A DNA stretch of 64,000 nucleotides. Source: Aneurinibacillus aneurinilyticus ATCC 12856 (GTDB taxonomy: Bacteria; Bacillota; Bacilli; Aneurinibacillales; Aneurinibacillaceae). The translations under genes and the position numbers were made by a program. The notes beneath the pieces were generated by a model. It worked only from the letters and a program-made list of their open reading frames with translations. It searched no databases and was not told where the DNA came from. Positions 51,208 through 60,957 of the stretch are shown here, piece by piece. Numbering within the stretch: position 1 is the stretch's first letter; each line of letters opens with the position of its first letter. The stretch is from assembly GCF_000466385.1 (NCBI RefSeq), contig NZ_KE952812.1:1-64000 (forward strand). Direction: 5' to 3'.

Positions 51208-52506
51208 GTGTCTATTTTCGAAAAGTATGAAATGCCTGCACACGGGGAGAAAATCACGGTTGACAGCACGGGAACGCTCAATGTTCCGAACAATCCCATC
51301 GTCCCTTATATCGAAGGGGACGGCACCGGTCCTGATATCTGGAATGCATCTGTTCGCGTTCTGGATGCGGCTGTAGAGAAAGCATACAATGGCGAGAAGA
51401 AAATCGCATGGTATGAAGTGTATGCCGGCGAGAAATCTTTCAATAAGTATGGCGAATGGCTTCCGAAAGACACACTGACAGCAATCAATGAATACCTGGT
51501 AGCAATTAAAGGCCCTCTGACTACACCTGTTGGCGGCGGAATCCGTTCTATCAACGTAGCGCTGCGCCAGGAACTTGACTTATATGCATGCGTAAGACCT
51601 GTACAGTATTTCCAGGGTGTACCTTCTCCTGTTAAGCATCCTGAACTGACAAATATGGTTATTTTCCGTGAAAACACGGAAGATATTTATGCTGGCATCG
51701 AATGGCAAGAAGGTAGCGATGAGGTGAAGAAAGTCGTTTCTTTCCTGCAAAATGAAATGGGCGTGCATAAAATACGTTTCCCTGAAACATCTGGTATCGG
51801 TATCAAACCGGTTTCCAAAGAAGGGACAAGCCGTCTTGTTCGCGCTGCTATTCAATATGCGCTTGATAACAACCGCAAGAGCGTAACGCTTGTACACAAA
51901 GGAAACATCATGAAATTTACAGAAGGTGCTTTCAAAAACTGGGGTTACGAAGTGGCGGAAAAAGAATTTGGCGATAAAGTATTCACTTGGGCACAATATG
52001 ACCGTATTGTAGAAGAGCAAGGTAAAGACGCGGCAAACAGAGTACAGGCAGAAGCAGAAGAAGCGGGCAAGCTTATCGTAAAAGATTCCATTGCTGATGC
52101 ATTCTTGCAACAAATCCTGACTCGTCCTGCTGAATACGATGTGGTAGCTACGTTGAACCTGAACGGAGACTATGTTTCCGATGCACTTGCTGCACAGGTT
52201 GGCGGCATCGGCATTGCACCGGGTGCAAACATCAACTATGTAACCGGTCGCGCTATTTTCGAAGCAACACATGGAACGGCTCCGAAGTATGCAGGGCTGG
52301 ACAAAGTAAATCCTTCTTCTGTTATCTTATCAGGCGAAATGCTGCTCCGCCATCTGGGATGGTCAGAAGCAGCCGACTTAATCTTGAACTCTATCGAGAA
52401 AACCATCGCTTCTAAGGAAGTGACGTATGATTTTGCACGTTTGATGGAAGGTGCAAAAGAGCTGAAGTGCTCTGAGTTCGGCGATGCATTGATTAAAAAT
52501 ATGTAA
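51208..52506 (+). CDS. icd: NADP-dependent isocitrate dehydrogenase
   Basis: A 432-residue enzyme. [10 protein letters not shown], the substrate loop [25 protein letters not shown] and [12 protein letters not shown] are present. The K-Y pair in A-P-K-Y marks NADP preference. GTG start at 51208 after GGGAGGGTTATAAC. A small GGGGT...ACCCC hairpin lies in the gap from citZ. Confidence 0.96.
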   Translation: MSIFEKYEMPAHGEKITVDSTGTLNVPNNPIVPYIEGDGTGPDIWNASVRVLDAAVEKAYNGEKKIAWYEVYAGEKSFNKYGEWLPKDTLTAINEYLVAIKGPLTTPVGGGIRSINVALRQELDLYACVRPVQYFQGVPSPVKHPELTNMVIFRENTEDIYAGIEWQEGSDEVKKVVSFLQNEMGVHKIRFPETSGIGIKPVSKEGTSRLVRAAIQYALDNNRKSVTLVHKGNIMKFTEGAFKNWGYEVAEKEFGDKVFTWAQYDRIVEEQGKDAANRVQAEAEEAGKLIVKDSIADAFLQQILTRPAEYDVVATLNLNGDYVSDALAAQVGGIGIAPGANINYVTGRAIFEATHGTAPKYAGLDKVNPSSVILSGEMLLRHLGWSEAADLILNSIEKTIASKEVTYDFARLMEGAKELKCSEFGDALIKNM

Positions 52507-52572
52507 GATAGATGTATGTTTTTACGGGGCAACGTATACACAGCAGGAAGCTGGGGTACGTTTCCCCTTACT

Positions 52573-52610
52573 TATGTGATTTAACATGTTCTTATATGTT
52601 AAATCACATA
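52573..52610. repeat. Perfect 15-bp inverted repeat between icd and mdh
   Basis: TATGTGATTTAACAT (52573-52587) and its exact reverse complement (52596-52610) flank an eight-base loop. No T-run follows, so it is not a typical terminator. It lies 33 bases before the mdh start and could be a processing site or a protein dyad. Confidence 0.8.
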
Positions 52611-52642
52611 TATAAAACTTATTTAACCAGGAGGGAACCTTT

Positions 52643-53587
52643 ATGTCTTTTAATCGTAAAAAAATTGCTGTTATCGGTTCTGGATTTACTGGAGCTACCA
52701 CTGCATTCCTTCTTGCACAAAAAGAGCTGGGTGACGTTGTACTTGTTGATATCCCACAAATGGAAAACCCAACAAAAGGTAAAGCGCTGGATATGGCAGA
52801 AGCTGGTCCGGTACAAGGCTTTGATGCCAGTGTAATCGGTACATCCAACTACGAAGATATTAAAGGCGCCGACCTTGTTATCGTAACAGCAGGTATTGCA
52901 CGTAAACCAGGAATGAGTCGTGACGACCTTGTTAACACAAATGCAGGCATCATGAAAGCTGTTGGTGAGCAAATCAAAACATATGCACCGAACAGTACGC
53001 TTCTTGTGTTGTCTAACCCGGTAGATGCAATGACATATACACTTTTCAAGACAACAGGTTTCCCGAAAAACCGTGTAATCGGTCAGTCTGGTGTGCTCGA
53101 TACCGCACGTTTCCGTACATTCGTAGCAATGGAATTAAACATGTCCGTGAAAGACGTAACAGGCTTTGTGCTTGGTGGTCATGGCGATACGATGGTTCCG
53201 CTTGTTCGTTACTCCTATGCAGGCGGTATTCCGCTTGAAACACTTATTCCAAAAGAGCGTTTAGATGAAATCGTAGATCGTACACGCAATGGCGGTGCAG
53301 AAATCGTTAACCTGCTGGGTAACGGTTCAGCTTACTATGCACCGGCTGCTTCTCTGGTGGAAATGGCGGAAGCTATCTTGAAAGACCAGAAGCGCATCAT
53401 TCCTTCTATTGCATACCTGGAAGGCGAATATGGCTACAACGATCTATACCTTGGTGTGCCGACTTTGCTTGGTAAAGACGGTATTGAGAAAGTATTTGAA
53501 CTCGAACTTACGAATGAAGAAAAGGCGCAGCTGGATAAATCAGCGGATGCAGTTCGTAGCGTAATGGATGTATTGAAAGCTAACTAA
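52643..53587 (+). CDS. mdh: Malate dehydrogenase (LDH-like)
   Basis: A 314-residue NAD enzyme that turns malate into oxaloacetate. The Rossmann motif is [22 protein letters not shown] carries the two substrate Arg residues; R-F-R-T-F and [10 protein letters not shown] hold the third Arg and the catalytic His. Ribosome site CCAGGAGGGAACCTTT. Confidence 0.96.
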   Translation: MSFNRKKIAVIGSGFTGATTAFLLAQKELGDVVLVDIPQMENPTKGKALDMAEAGPVQGFDASVIGTSNYEDIKGADLVIVTAGIARKPGMSRDDLVNTNAGIMKAVGEQIKTYAPNSTLLVLSNPVDAMTYTLFKTTGFPKNRVIGQSGVLDTARFRTFVAMELNMSVKDVTGFVLGGHGDTMVPLVRYSYAGGIPLETLIPKERLDEIVDRTRNGGAEIVNLLGNGSAYYAPAASLVEMAEAILKDQKRIIPSIAYLEGEYGYNDLYLGVPTLLGKDGIEKVFELELTNEEKAQLDKSADAVRSVMDVLKAN

Positions 53588-53615
53588 ATAGTATGAATTA
53601 AGCTTTTATAAGAGT

Positions 53616-53648
53616 TAGAGTCCGGTGTATTATATCCGGACTCTTTTT
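53616..53648 (+). terminator. Terminator of citZ-icd-mdh
   Basis: AGAGTCCGG pairs with CCGGACTCT, followed by TTTTT. Confidence 0.88.
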
Positions 53649-53766
53649 TGTTGGACATATCTAGGGTGTAATAAGAGGGGGCACTATTTAAAAAAAGGAT
53701 GGTTATGTTCCTCTTCTTGCTTCTTATTTTTCCTATGGGGTATGATAGCTTTGGAGGGATATAGTT

Positions 53767-54237
53767 ATGCTAAACAAAAAAATATGCACAGCCTTGTTAT
53801 TTGTAGCTGTATTGTTACTGCTTGGGGGATGTTCGGCCAGCCAGGAGGATTTAGATTATTATCAGAAGGAATTCTTACAAAAGTCGAGCGCTGCTTTTGA
53901 GGCGATCGATAATTCAAGCAAGGTGCTCGCAGATGTGAGAGGCGAAGCGTCTAAAGGCATGAAGCGAACAAAAATTATGAATGCAGTAGATCAAGGAAAA
54001 ACGGCGCTTCAATCCATGCATGATGACCTGTTCAACTCCCCTGTACCGAAAGAGATGGAAGAGACAAAAGAAACACTGCTTCTGGGAATTAAAAAAAGAA
54101 TCGAAGCGCATGATGAATTATTTAAGTTTTATGACTTGCAGGACAAAAAATTTGAGCAAAAAGCCGAACAACTATTGAAAGAGTCGAATGATTTGGTGCA
54201 GCAGTCGAAAGCAGAGTCGCAAAAATTTAAGAAATAA
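53767..54237 (+). CDS. Hypothetical helical lipoprotein
   Basis: A 156-residue protein with signal peptide and lipobox L-G-G-C. The rest is charged and helical (E-D-L-D-Y-Y-Q-K-E-F, K-G-M-K-R-T-K-I, E-E-T-K-E-T-L-L-L-G-I-K), ending K-K-F-K-K. I do not recognise the family. It lies 11 bases before phoP, so cotranscription and a link to surface phosphate sensing are possible but unproven. Confidence 0.7.
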   Translation: MLNKKICTALLFVAVLLLLGGCSASQEDLDYYQKEFLQKSSAAFEAIDNSSKVLADVRGEASKGMKRTKIMNAVDQGKTALQSMHDDLFNSPVPKEMEETKETLLLGIKKRIEAHDELFKFYDLQDKKFEQKAEQLLKESNDLVQQSKAESQKFKK

Positions 54238-54248
54238 GGGTGTAGAGA

Positions 54249-54950
54249 GTGAAAAAAATTCTGGTAGTAGATGATGAGCAGTCAATTGTTACCTTATTGG
54301 AGTTTAATCTGCAAAAAGCAGGGTTTGAGGTAATAAAAACAGGGGATGGTCCGACAGCAGTTACATTGGCTGAAACAGAAAAACCGGATTTAATTGTGCT
54401 TGATATTATGCTCCCAGGCATGGACGGTATGGAAGTGTGCAAGAAATTACGAATGGAAAAAATCAATACACCGATTTTGATGCTGACAGCTAAGGACGAA
54501 GAATTCGATAAAATTCTTGGACTGGAGCTGGGCGCGGATGATTATATGACCAAGCCGTTTAGTCCGCGTGAAGTGGTAGCCCGCGTTAAAGCAATTTTGC
54601 GGCGGAGCGGACAGCAGCAAGAGCCGAAATCAGCAGGGGCATCGGATGAACAAGTGATTACGATTGGTCAACTTGTCATTTATCCAGAGAAATATGAAGT
54701 AGTTTTTAGCGGAAATAAACTTGAATTGACACCGAAAGAATTCGAATTACTTCAATATATGGCGAGTCATCCGGGCCGTGTAATGACGAGAGATCAACTG
54801 TTGAACGCTGTGTGGAATTATGATTTTGTAGGAGATTCACGCATTGTGGATGTTCATATTAGCCACTTGCGAGAAAAAATTGAAGAGGATACGAAACAGC
54901 CCAAATACATTAAGACTGTGCGTGGATTGGGTTATAAACTAGAGGGATAA
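54249..54950 (+). CDS. phoP: Response regulator PhoP (OmpR family)
   Basis: A 233-residue regulator. The receiver has D8, D9 (V-V-D-D-E-Q), the phosphoacceptor D52 (I-V-L-D-I-M-L-P-G) and K102 (T-K-P-F). The C-terminal winged helix shows L-T-P-K-E-F-E-L-L and R-I-V-D-V-H-I-S-H-L-R. GTG start, ribosome site AAGGGTGTAGAGA. It regulates phosphate-starvation genes. Followed by phoR after one base. Confidence 0.93.
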   Translation: MKKILVVDDEQSIVTLLEFNLQKAGFEVIKTGDGPTAVTLAETEKPDLIVLDIMLPGMDGMEVCKKLRMEKINTPILMLTAKDEEFDKILGLELGADDYMTKPFSPREVVARVKAILRRSGQQQEPKSAGASDEQVITIGQLVIYPEKYEVVFSGNKLELTPKEFELLQYMASHPGRVMTRDQLLNAVWNYDFVGDSRIVDVHISHLREKIEEDTKQPKYIKTVRGLGYKLEG

Positions 54951-54951
54951 G

Positions 54952-56736
54952 ATGCAGAGGTTTCGAATTCGGCTTAATTTTATTTTCGTGCTTATTATTG
55001 GTGTACTGCTTCTGCTATTGGGCTTGTATTTTGCGAAGATGCTGCAAAATACGTACATCGATGTACTGGAAGAAAGACTCATAAAAGAAGCACGGATTAT
55101 TTCTGATGATGTATTGTACGGTCACCTAATAGACAAGACAGATATTCTTCAGCAGCGCATGAAACGTTTTTCCGAGGAAATCGGGGCACGTATTACCGTC
55201 ATGGATCATCAAGGAAAAGTGATAGCCGATACGGAGCATGATCCAAAAACGCTGCCGAATCACGCAAATCGGCCAGAAATTCGAGCAGCACTTCAGAGCG
55301 GGGAAGGGCAGTCGATCAGGCATAGCAATACGTTGAATTATGACATGCTTTATGTAGCTGTTCCGCTAAAAAGGGAAGGAAACATAGAAGGGGTTGTACG
55401 TGTATCCATTACTATTACACGAGTGCAGGAGACAGTACGAAATTTGTGGGTAAGTCTTGGCGGCGTATTAGTGCTGATGCTTTTGCTATTTGGATTTATC
55501 AGTACTCGTATTACGAAGAGCATCACACAGCCGATCGAAGAAATAACCCGTGTAGCACGGAGAATTACGAAAAAGGAATTTAAAAACCGAATCCGAACGA
55601 ATGTAAAAGGTGAAATCGGCCAACTGGCTCAGGCGATTAATTATATGGCGGTCAGTCTCGAACAACAGATGTCGGCTATTCAGGAGAATGAGAAGCGGCT
55701 GGAGAGTATACTTAACAATATGTTCAGTGGAATGATTCTTATCAGCGATTCACGTCGAATTGTGATGATGAATGCAGCGGCGGAGAAACTACTTGGTTAT
55801 GAAGCTAAAAATTTCATGGGACATCTTCATACGGAAATCGGAAAAAGCTCAGGATTAAGCCTGATCATTGACCGCTGCCTGGAGACGGGAGAGAAAATTC
55901 GCGAGGAAATTCATGTGTATTATCCTGAAGAACATATTATTGATGCGAATCTTGGGGCGTATACGAACGAAGATGGCGAGATTAAAGGGGTTATCGTGCT
56001 GTTGCACGACATTACGGCTATTCGCCGTCTTGAGAAAATGCGCAGCGAATTCGTAGCAAATGTATCTCATGAATTGAAAACCCCCATCACATCCATTAAA
56101 GGATTTACGGAAACGCTGCTTGACGGGGCGTTGGAAGATGCAGAGATTAGCCGCTCGTTTCTGACGATTATTAATGAGGAAAGCGACCGGTTAAACAGGC
56201 TTATTACCGATATTCTCGATCTCTCAAAAATTGAGCAAAAAAGAATGCCATTAAAGGTAGAAGAAATTAACCTGGACAAGTTGATTAAAGAAACCGTGCG
56301 CATCATTCGAGAAGAAGCACGGGCCAAAAACATCGCGATTTACCTCCCGACAGAGAAAAACCTAATCATCGAAGGCGACAAGGATCGGATACAGCAAATT
56401 ATATTGAATCTGGTCAGCAATGCGATTAATTATACGCCGGATAATGGAGAGGTTACGATTACGCTGCAAGAGCGAGACTCAAAAAGCATTGAGATGAAAA
56501 TAGCTGATACAGGCATTGGCATTCCGCCAGAGCATATCTCGCGTATTTTTGAGCGCTTCTATCGAGTTGACAAGGCACGGTCGCGGGAATCCGGCGGTAC
56601 TGGACTTGGTCTGGCGATTGTCAAACATCTAATTGATTCGCACCATGGTATGATTCATGTAGAGAGCGAAGAAGGCCGCGGTACAACGTTCACCGTGATT
56701 TTGCCGCGGCGTCAGGTTGATCATTTTTCGAACTAG
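54952..56736 (+). CDS. phoR: Sensor histidine kinase PhoR
   Basis: A 594-residue membrane kinase. Span 1 (about 5-27) and span 2 (about 165-185) bound an extracytoplasmic sensor. HAMP (S-I-T-Q-P-I-E-E-I) and PAS (about 245-350) domains follow. The phosphoacceptor His373 is in V-S-H-E-L-K-T-P. The ATPase part has N-L-V-S-N-A-I-N-Y-T and D-T-G-I-G-I-P, and G-G-T-G-L-G-L-A-I-V. It senses phosphate limitation via the wall or Pst system. No pst genes are in this window. Confidence 0.93.
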   Translation: MQRFRIRLNFIFVLIIGVLLLLLGLYFAKMLQNTYIDVLEERLIKEARIISDDVLYGHLIDKTDILQQRMKRFSEEIGARITVMDHQGKVIADTEHDPKTLPNHANRPEIRAALQSGEGQSIRHSNTLNYDMLYVAVPLKREGNIEGVVRVSITITRVQETVRNLWVSLGGVLVLMLLLFGFISTRITKSITQPIEEITRVARRITKKEFKNRIRTNVKGEIGQLAQAINYMAVSLEQQMSAIQENEKRLESILNNMFSGMILISDSRRIVMMNAAAEKLLGYEAKNFMGHLHTEIGKSSGLSLIIDRCLETGEKIREEIHVYYPEEHIIDANLGAYTNEDGEIKGVIVLLHDITAIRRLEKMRSEFVANVSHELKTPITSIKGFTETLLDGALEDAEISRSFLTIINEESDRLNRLITDILDLSKIEQKRMPLKVEEINLDKLIKETVRIIREEARAKNIAIYLPTEKNLIIEGDKDRIQQIILNLVSNAINYTPDNGEVTITLQERDSKSIEMKIADTGIGIPPEHISRIFERFYRVDKARSRESGGTGLGLAIVKHLIDSHHGMIHVESEEGRGTTFTVILPRRQVDHFSN

Positions 56737-57213
56737 GCTTCGTTTGGTCTGAACGATTGAAGTGCATAAACAAATAAATGCCGCATAAAATGACAGCCGT
56801 GCCAATCACCTGGACGGCTGTCACTTTTTCTCTGAGAATAAAATAGGCAAGAATGGCAGCGCCGATAGGCTCTCCGAGGCCAGTAACCAGTAACTGTAGC
56901 TGCTCCGAGCAGAGTGAGGATATCACCAAGTAATGCCGTGCCGCCGATGCGAAAGTCGCTCCAGCCGATAAATACGCTGCCTGCGATCGCGAGCAGACTT
57001 CCGACGATTCCGGCAAGTACTAGTCTCGCAACGGGATGAGTCGGATTTCTCGTAGAAACGAATGGAAGCATAAGCAGTATCGTAAACAAGAGACGATATG
57101 TAGCGATAATGGATGCTGGTGCGTCTGATAGCTTCACGAGTATGGCTGACGTAGAAACAGCCAGCGTAGCGATGAAAAAATGAAAAAAGGAAACTTTTTT
57201 GCGTTCTAATCCG
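56690..57213 (-). pseudogene. Broken EamA-family transporter
   Basis: Two overlapping minus-strand frames give parts of one EamA (DMT) protein. The N-terminal part runs V-S-T-S-A-I-L-V-K-L-S-D-A-P-A-S-I-I-A-T and L-V-L-A-G-I-V-G-S-L-L-A. The C-terminal part runs L-L-V-T-G-L-G-E-P-I-G-A-A-I-L-A-Y-F. The frame changes near 56900, the middle (about 130 residues of about 300) is missing, and no start codon is found. Its 3' end overlaps phoR by 47 bases. It cannot be functional. Confidence 0.75.
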
Positions 57214-57251
57214 TATTACTTAGCAAGAAGATTACAAAAGGGGGAAACAAC

Positions 57252-58079
57252 ATGGGAGAAAAAGTTGTGAAGATGGGCGGTCCGAACATGAACATGGGGA
57301 AAGTTCTCAAGTTCGTTATTCCTATTATCATTCTTGTTATTCTTGCATTTGAATCATTGACGGTTGTGCAGGCCGGTCATCGCGGGATCATCGTACAGCT
57401 TGGTGCAGTCAAGCCTACAGTATTAGGAGAGGGAATGCATTTTAAAATTCCGTTTATCCAGGATATTGTACAAGTAGAGGTACGGGTCCAAAAGGCGGAG
57501 AGCAGTGCATCAGCGGCATCTAAAGATCTACAGGTGGTAACAACCAATATGGCGGTTAACTTCCATATGGACCCGGCTAGCGTTAATAAGCTTTATCAAA
57601 CTGTAGGTATGGATTATAAAGGAAGAATCGTTGATCCGGCAATTGGAGAATCCTTAAAGGCAGTAGTAGCACGTTATACTGCGGAGCAATTAATCTCCAA
57701 GCGTTCTGAAGTCAGCCTACAGGTAAAAGAACTTCTTTCTAAAAAGCTGAGTACGTATAATATGATGCTTGATGAGATTAACATTACAGAATTTAAGTTC
57801 AGCGATGAATTCAACCGTGCAATTGAGCAGAAGCAAATTGCAGAACAGCAGGCGCTTAAATCCAAGCTTGACCTTGATAGAATCAAAATTGAGAAAGAGC
57901 AAACGATTACAAGAGCACAGGCTACCGCTGAATCATTGCGCTTGCAAAGAGAAAATGTTACACCTGAACTTGTAAGAATGCGCGAAATTGAAGTACAGCA
58001 GCAGGCAATTGAGAAGTGGGACGGTAAACTACCGAGCACAACAGGTGGCGCGATTCCATTCCTCAATGTTCAGAAGTAA
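57252..58079 (+). CDS. Prohibitin-like SPFH/Band 7 membrane protein
   Basis: A 275-residue protein with one N-terminal span (about 15-37, V-I-P-I-I-I-L-V-I-L). The SPFH domain starts V-Q-A-G-H-R-G-I-I-V-Q-L-G and a coiled coil covers about 180-250. The end reads W-D-G-K-L-P-S-T-T-G-G-A-I-P-F, typical of prohibitins and HflC-like proteins, which scaffold membrane patches and proteases. No NfeD or protease gene is adjacent. Ribosome site AAGGGGGAAACAAC. Confidence 0.88.
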   Translation: MGEKVVKMGGPNMNMGKVLKFVIPIIILVILAFESLTVVQAGHRGIIVQLGAVKPTVLGEGMHFKIPFIQDIVQVEVRVQKAESSASAASKDLQVVTTNMAVNFHMDPASVNKLYQTVGMDYKGRIVDPAIGESLKAVVARYTAEQLISKRSEVSLQVKELLSKKLSTYNMMLDEINITEFKFSDEFNRAIEQKQIAEQQALKSKLDLDRIKIEKEQTITRAQATAESLRLQRENVTPELVRMREIEVQQQAIEKWDGKLPSTTGGAIPFLNVQK

Positions 58080-58111
58080 CACGTATGAGAATAAGGCAAT
58101 ACAGATAACAT

Positions 58112-58190
58112 AAATACGCATCTTCTTCTATGTGTGCTTTGGCAGAAAGTTGCTTAAGCATATATATAGAAGAATGATGCGTATTTTTTA
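58112..58190 (+). terminator. Long-stem terminator
   Basis: AAATACGCATC-TTCTTCTAT pairs with ATAGAAGAAT-GATGCGTATTT (one bulged base) and is followed by a T-run. Confidence 0.8.
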
Positions 58191-58204
58191 TTGTGAACCG
58201 TGCT

Positions 58205-58234
58205 TTGTTATGCTGTCGGACTGTATGGTATGAT
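58205..58234 (+). promoter_or_regulatory. SigA-type promoter of polA
   Basis: TTGTTA (58205-58210) and TATGAT (58229-58234) are 18 bp apart. Confidence 0.55.
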
Positions 58235-58282
58235 GGAGGCGTATATGTATTTATCATGGGAAAGATAGGGCGTGGAATGTGA

Positions 58283-60931
58283 ATGGAAAAGAAATTAATG
58301 ATAATAGATGGCAACAGTATTGCCAACCGTGCTTTTTACGCGCTTCCCCTTCTAACGACGAATGAAGGTTTATATACGAACGCGGTATACGGATTTACGA
58401 CCATGCTTTTGCGCATGCTTGAAGAAGAAAAGCCGACACATTTGCTGGTAGCGTTCGATGCGGGCAAAGTAACATTCCGTACGGAAGAATATAAAGATTA
58501 CAAAGGCAAACGTATGAAAACGCCAGGGGAGCTATCGTCACAATTTCCGTTGATTAAAGAGCTGCTCGACGCGTTTGATATTAAACACTACGAGTTAAAA
58601 GGATTTGAAGCCGATGACATTATCGGGACCTTGTCGGCACGGGCGGAGGCGAATGGATTTACAACCCTTATCGTATCTGGAGATAAGGACATGCTGCAAC
58701 TTGTATCTGATACAACGACGGTAGCATTAACCCGTAAAGGTATTAGTGAAGTGGAATTGTATTCGCCCGAAGAAATCGCCATCAAGTATAATTTAACACC
58801 TGCACAGATCATTGATTTAAAAGGTTTGATGGGTGATACATCGGACAATATTCCCGGCATTCCGGGCGTTGGCGAGAAAACGGCTCTTAAGCTGTTGCAT
58901 GAATTCAGAACCGTAGAGGGCGTGTTAGAGCACGTATCGGAAGTGAAAGGAAAGAAGCTCCAGGAAAAGATCGAAACGCACGCCGACGATGCCAGAATGA
59001 GCAAAGAACTGGCTACTATTCTGCGTGATGCACCTGTAGAAGTTACGATCGAGGATACGATATATCAATCGTATAAAAAAGAAAAAATTATACCTGTATT
59101 GGAACGGTTTGCGTTCAAATCCTTAATGGATCGTCTCGGATTTGATGCAGTAGAAGCTAGCTCCGAGGTTGTACAAGTGAACGAAGATGTCGAATTTATA
59201 ACCATTACAGAGAAAAACCGTGATGAATGGATGGGGAGGCTTACTTCCCCAATGGCGGTTATGGTCGAGGTGGATGCGGAGAATTATCATGGGGCCCCGA
59301 TCCATGGTATTGGTCTTGTAAGCGGGTCTACGCGTTTGTATGTACCGTTTGAGCAAATAAGCTGGCCAGCGTTGTCTGAATGGCTGGCTAACCCGGAACA
59401 GCAGAAGTGGGTTTATGATGCGAAGCGTAGCCAGGTGGCACTTGCATGGAAGAACATTAAGCTGGAAGGTATTTGCTTTGACATACTGCTGGCGTCTTAC
59501 CTGAGTAATCCTTCCGAAACAAATCATCGTCTCTGTGATGTAGCACAACGATATAATATGCATCTGACCTCTGATGATATGGTGTATGGTAAGGGGGCGA
59601 AACGCTCGACTCCAGATATGTCTGTTCTCGGAGCGCATATTGTGCGTAAAGCAGATGCCATCTATCGTTTGCATAGCAAAATGGATATAACGCTGAAAGA
59701 CGAAGGACTGGATGAGCTTCTGTATGATTTAGAACTGCCGCTTGCAACAGTGCTGGGTGCTATGGAGACCAGAGGCGTAAGGGTTGACCGGGAACGTTTG
59801 GATGAGATGGGTGCGGAACTTACTGAAAAGCTGGCGTCGCTCACCGCAAGAATTCATAGGCTGGCAGGGGTTGATTTCAATATTAACTCGCCAAAGCAAT
59901 TAGGTGAAATTTTGTTTGACAAGCTGCAATTGCCTGTCATTAAAAAGACGAAAACCGGTTATTCAACGAGCGCTGATGTATTGGAGAAACTGGAGCAATC
60001 GCATGAAATTGTGCCGCTTATTTTGGAGTTCCGTCAACTAGGCAAGTTGCAGTCCACATATATTGAAGGATTGAAAAAAGAAATTCATGAAGAGACAGGC
60101 AAAATCCACACTTCTTTTAATCAGGCTGTGACAGCGACCGGACGTTTGAGCAGCACGGAGCCAAACCTGCAGAATATCCCGATTCGTTTAGAGGAAGGGC
60201 GTAGAATTCGTCAGGCTTTTGTTCCATCCGAGGCAGGCTGGTTCATACTGGCCGCTGATTATTCGCAAATCGAGCTGCGCATTCTCGCACATATCTCTCA
60301 AGATGAGAACTTGCTTGACGCATTTCGTCGGGATATGGATGTTCATACACGTACAGCGATGGACGTATTCGGTGTGAAGGAAGATGAGGTTACCTCGTTA
60401 ATGCGCCGTCAGGCCAAGGCTGTGAACTTTGGAATTGTTTATGGTATTAGTGATTACGGGCTATCGCAGAATTTGAATATTACCCGGAAGAAAGCGGCCG
60501 AATTTATTGAACGTTATTTCTCTGTCTATCAAGGTGTAAGACAGTATATGGATAGCAGTATTGCAGAAGCAAAGAAAAATGGCTATGTAACAACGATGTT
60601 AAAACGTCGCCGCTATTTGCCAGATATTAATAGCCGCAACTTCAATTTGCGTAGTTTTGCTGAGCGCACAGCGATGAATACGCCTATTCAGGGAACGGCT
60701 GCAGATATTATTAAGCTGGCGATGGTCAACATGGCGCAACGAATGGAAGAAGAGAGGCTGGAAAGCCGAATGTTGCTTCAAGTGCATGATGAATTGATTT
60801 TTGAGGTACCGGAGCATGAGCTTGAGCAGATGTGCAAGCTTGTACCGGATGTAATGGAGAAGGCTTTGTCGCTTGATGTACCATTGAAAGTCGATGTGAA
60901 TTATGGCAAGAGCTGGTATGAAGCGAAGTAA
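58283..60931 (+). CDS. polA: DNA polymerase I
   Basis: An 882-residue polymerase. The 5'-3' exonuclease (about 1-290) shows I-D-G-N-S-I-A-N-R-A-F, F-D-A-G-K and G-D-K-D-M-L-Q-L. The 3'-5' exonuclease region has V-E-V-D-A-E-N in place of the D-x-E motif and looks inactive, as in other Bacillaceae. The polymerase has A-A-D-Y-S-Q-I-E-L-R, the O-helix R-R-Q-A-K-A-V-N-F-G-I-V-Y-G and Q-V-H-D-E-L-I-F-E. It repairs gaps and removes primers. Confidence 0.97.
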   Translation: MEKKLMIIDGNSIANRAFYALPLLTTNEGLYTNAVYGFTTMLLRMLEEEKPTHLLVAFDAGKVTFRTEEYKDYKGKRMKTPGELSSQFPLIKELLDAFDIKHYELKGFEADDIIGTLSARAEANGFTTLIVSGDKDMLQLVSDTTTVALTRKGISEVELYSPEEIAIKYNLTPAQIIDLKGLMGDTSDNIPGIPGVGEKTALKLLHEFRTVEGVLEHVSEVKGKKLQEKIETHADDARMSKELATILRDAPVEVTIEDTIYQSYKKEKIIPVLERFAFKSLMDRLGFDAVEASSEVVQVNEDVEFITITEKNRDEWMGRLTSPMAVMVEVDAENYHGAPIHGIGLVSGSTRLYVPFEQISWPALSEWLANPEQQKWVYDAKRSQVALAWKNIKLEGICFDILLASYLSNPSETNHRLCDVAQRYNMHLTSDDMVYGKGAKRSTPDMSVLGAHIVRKADAIYRLHSKMDITLKDEGLDELLYDLELPLATVLGAMETRGVRVDRERLDEMGAELTEKLASLTARIHRLAGVDFNINSPKQLGEILFDKLQLPVIKKTKTGYSTSADVLEKLEQSHEIVPLILEFRQLGKLQSTYIEGLKKEIHEETGKIHTSFNQAVTATGRLSSTEPNLQNIPIRLEEGRRIRQAFVPSEAGWFILAADYSQIELRILAHISQDENLLDAFRRDMDVHTRTAMDVFGVKEDEVTSLMRRQAKAVNFGIVYGISDYGLSQNLNITRKKAAEFIERYFSVYQGVRQYMDSSIAEAKKNGYVTTMLKRRRYLPDINSRNFNLRSFAERTAMNTPIQGTAADIIKLAMVNMAQRMEEERLESRMLLQVHDELIFEVPEHELEQMCKLVPDVMEKALSLDVPLKVDVNYGKSWYEAK

Positions 60932-60957
60932 CACAACATGAGAAGGAGAGAGTTTGC

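Noticed and set aside
51580-52272. Minus-strand open frame of 230 codons opposite icd
   Set aside because: It is a long shadow caused by codon bias in icd; no promoter or motif.
53625-53900. Plus-strand open frame beginning in the mdh terminator
   Set aside because: It starts inside the terminator and overlaps the lipoprotein gene in another frame.
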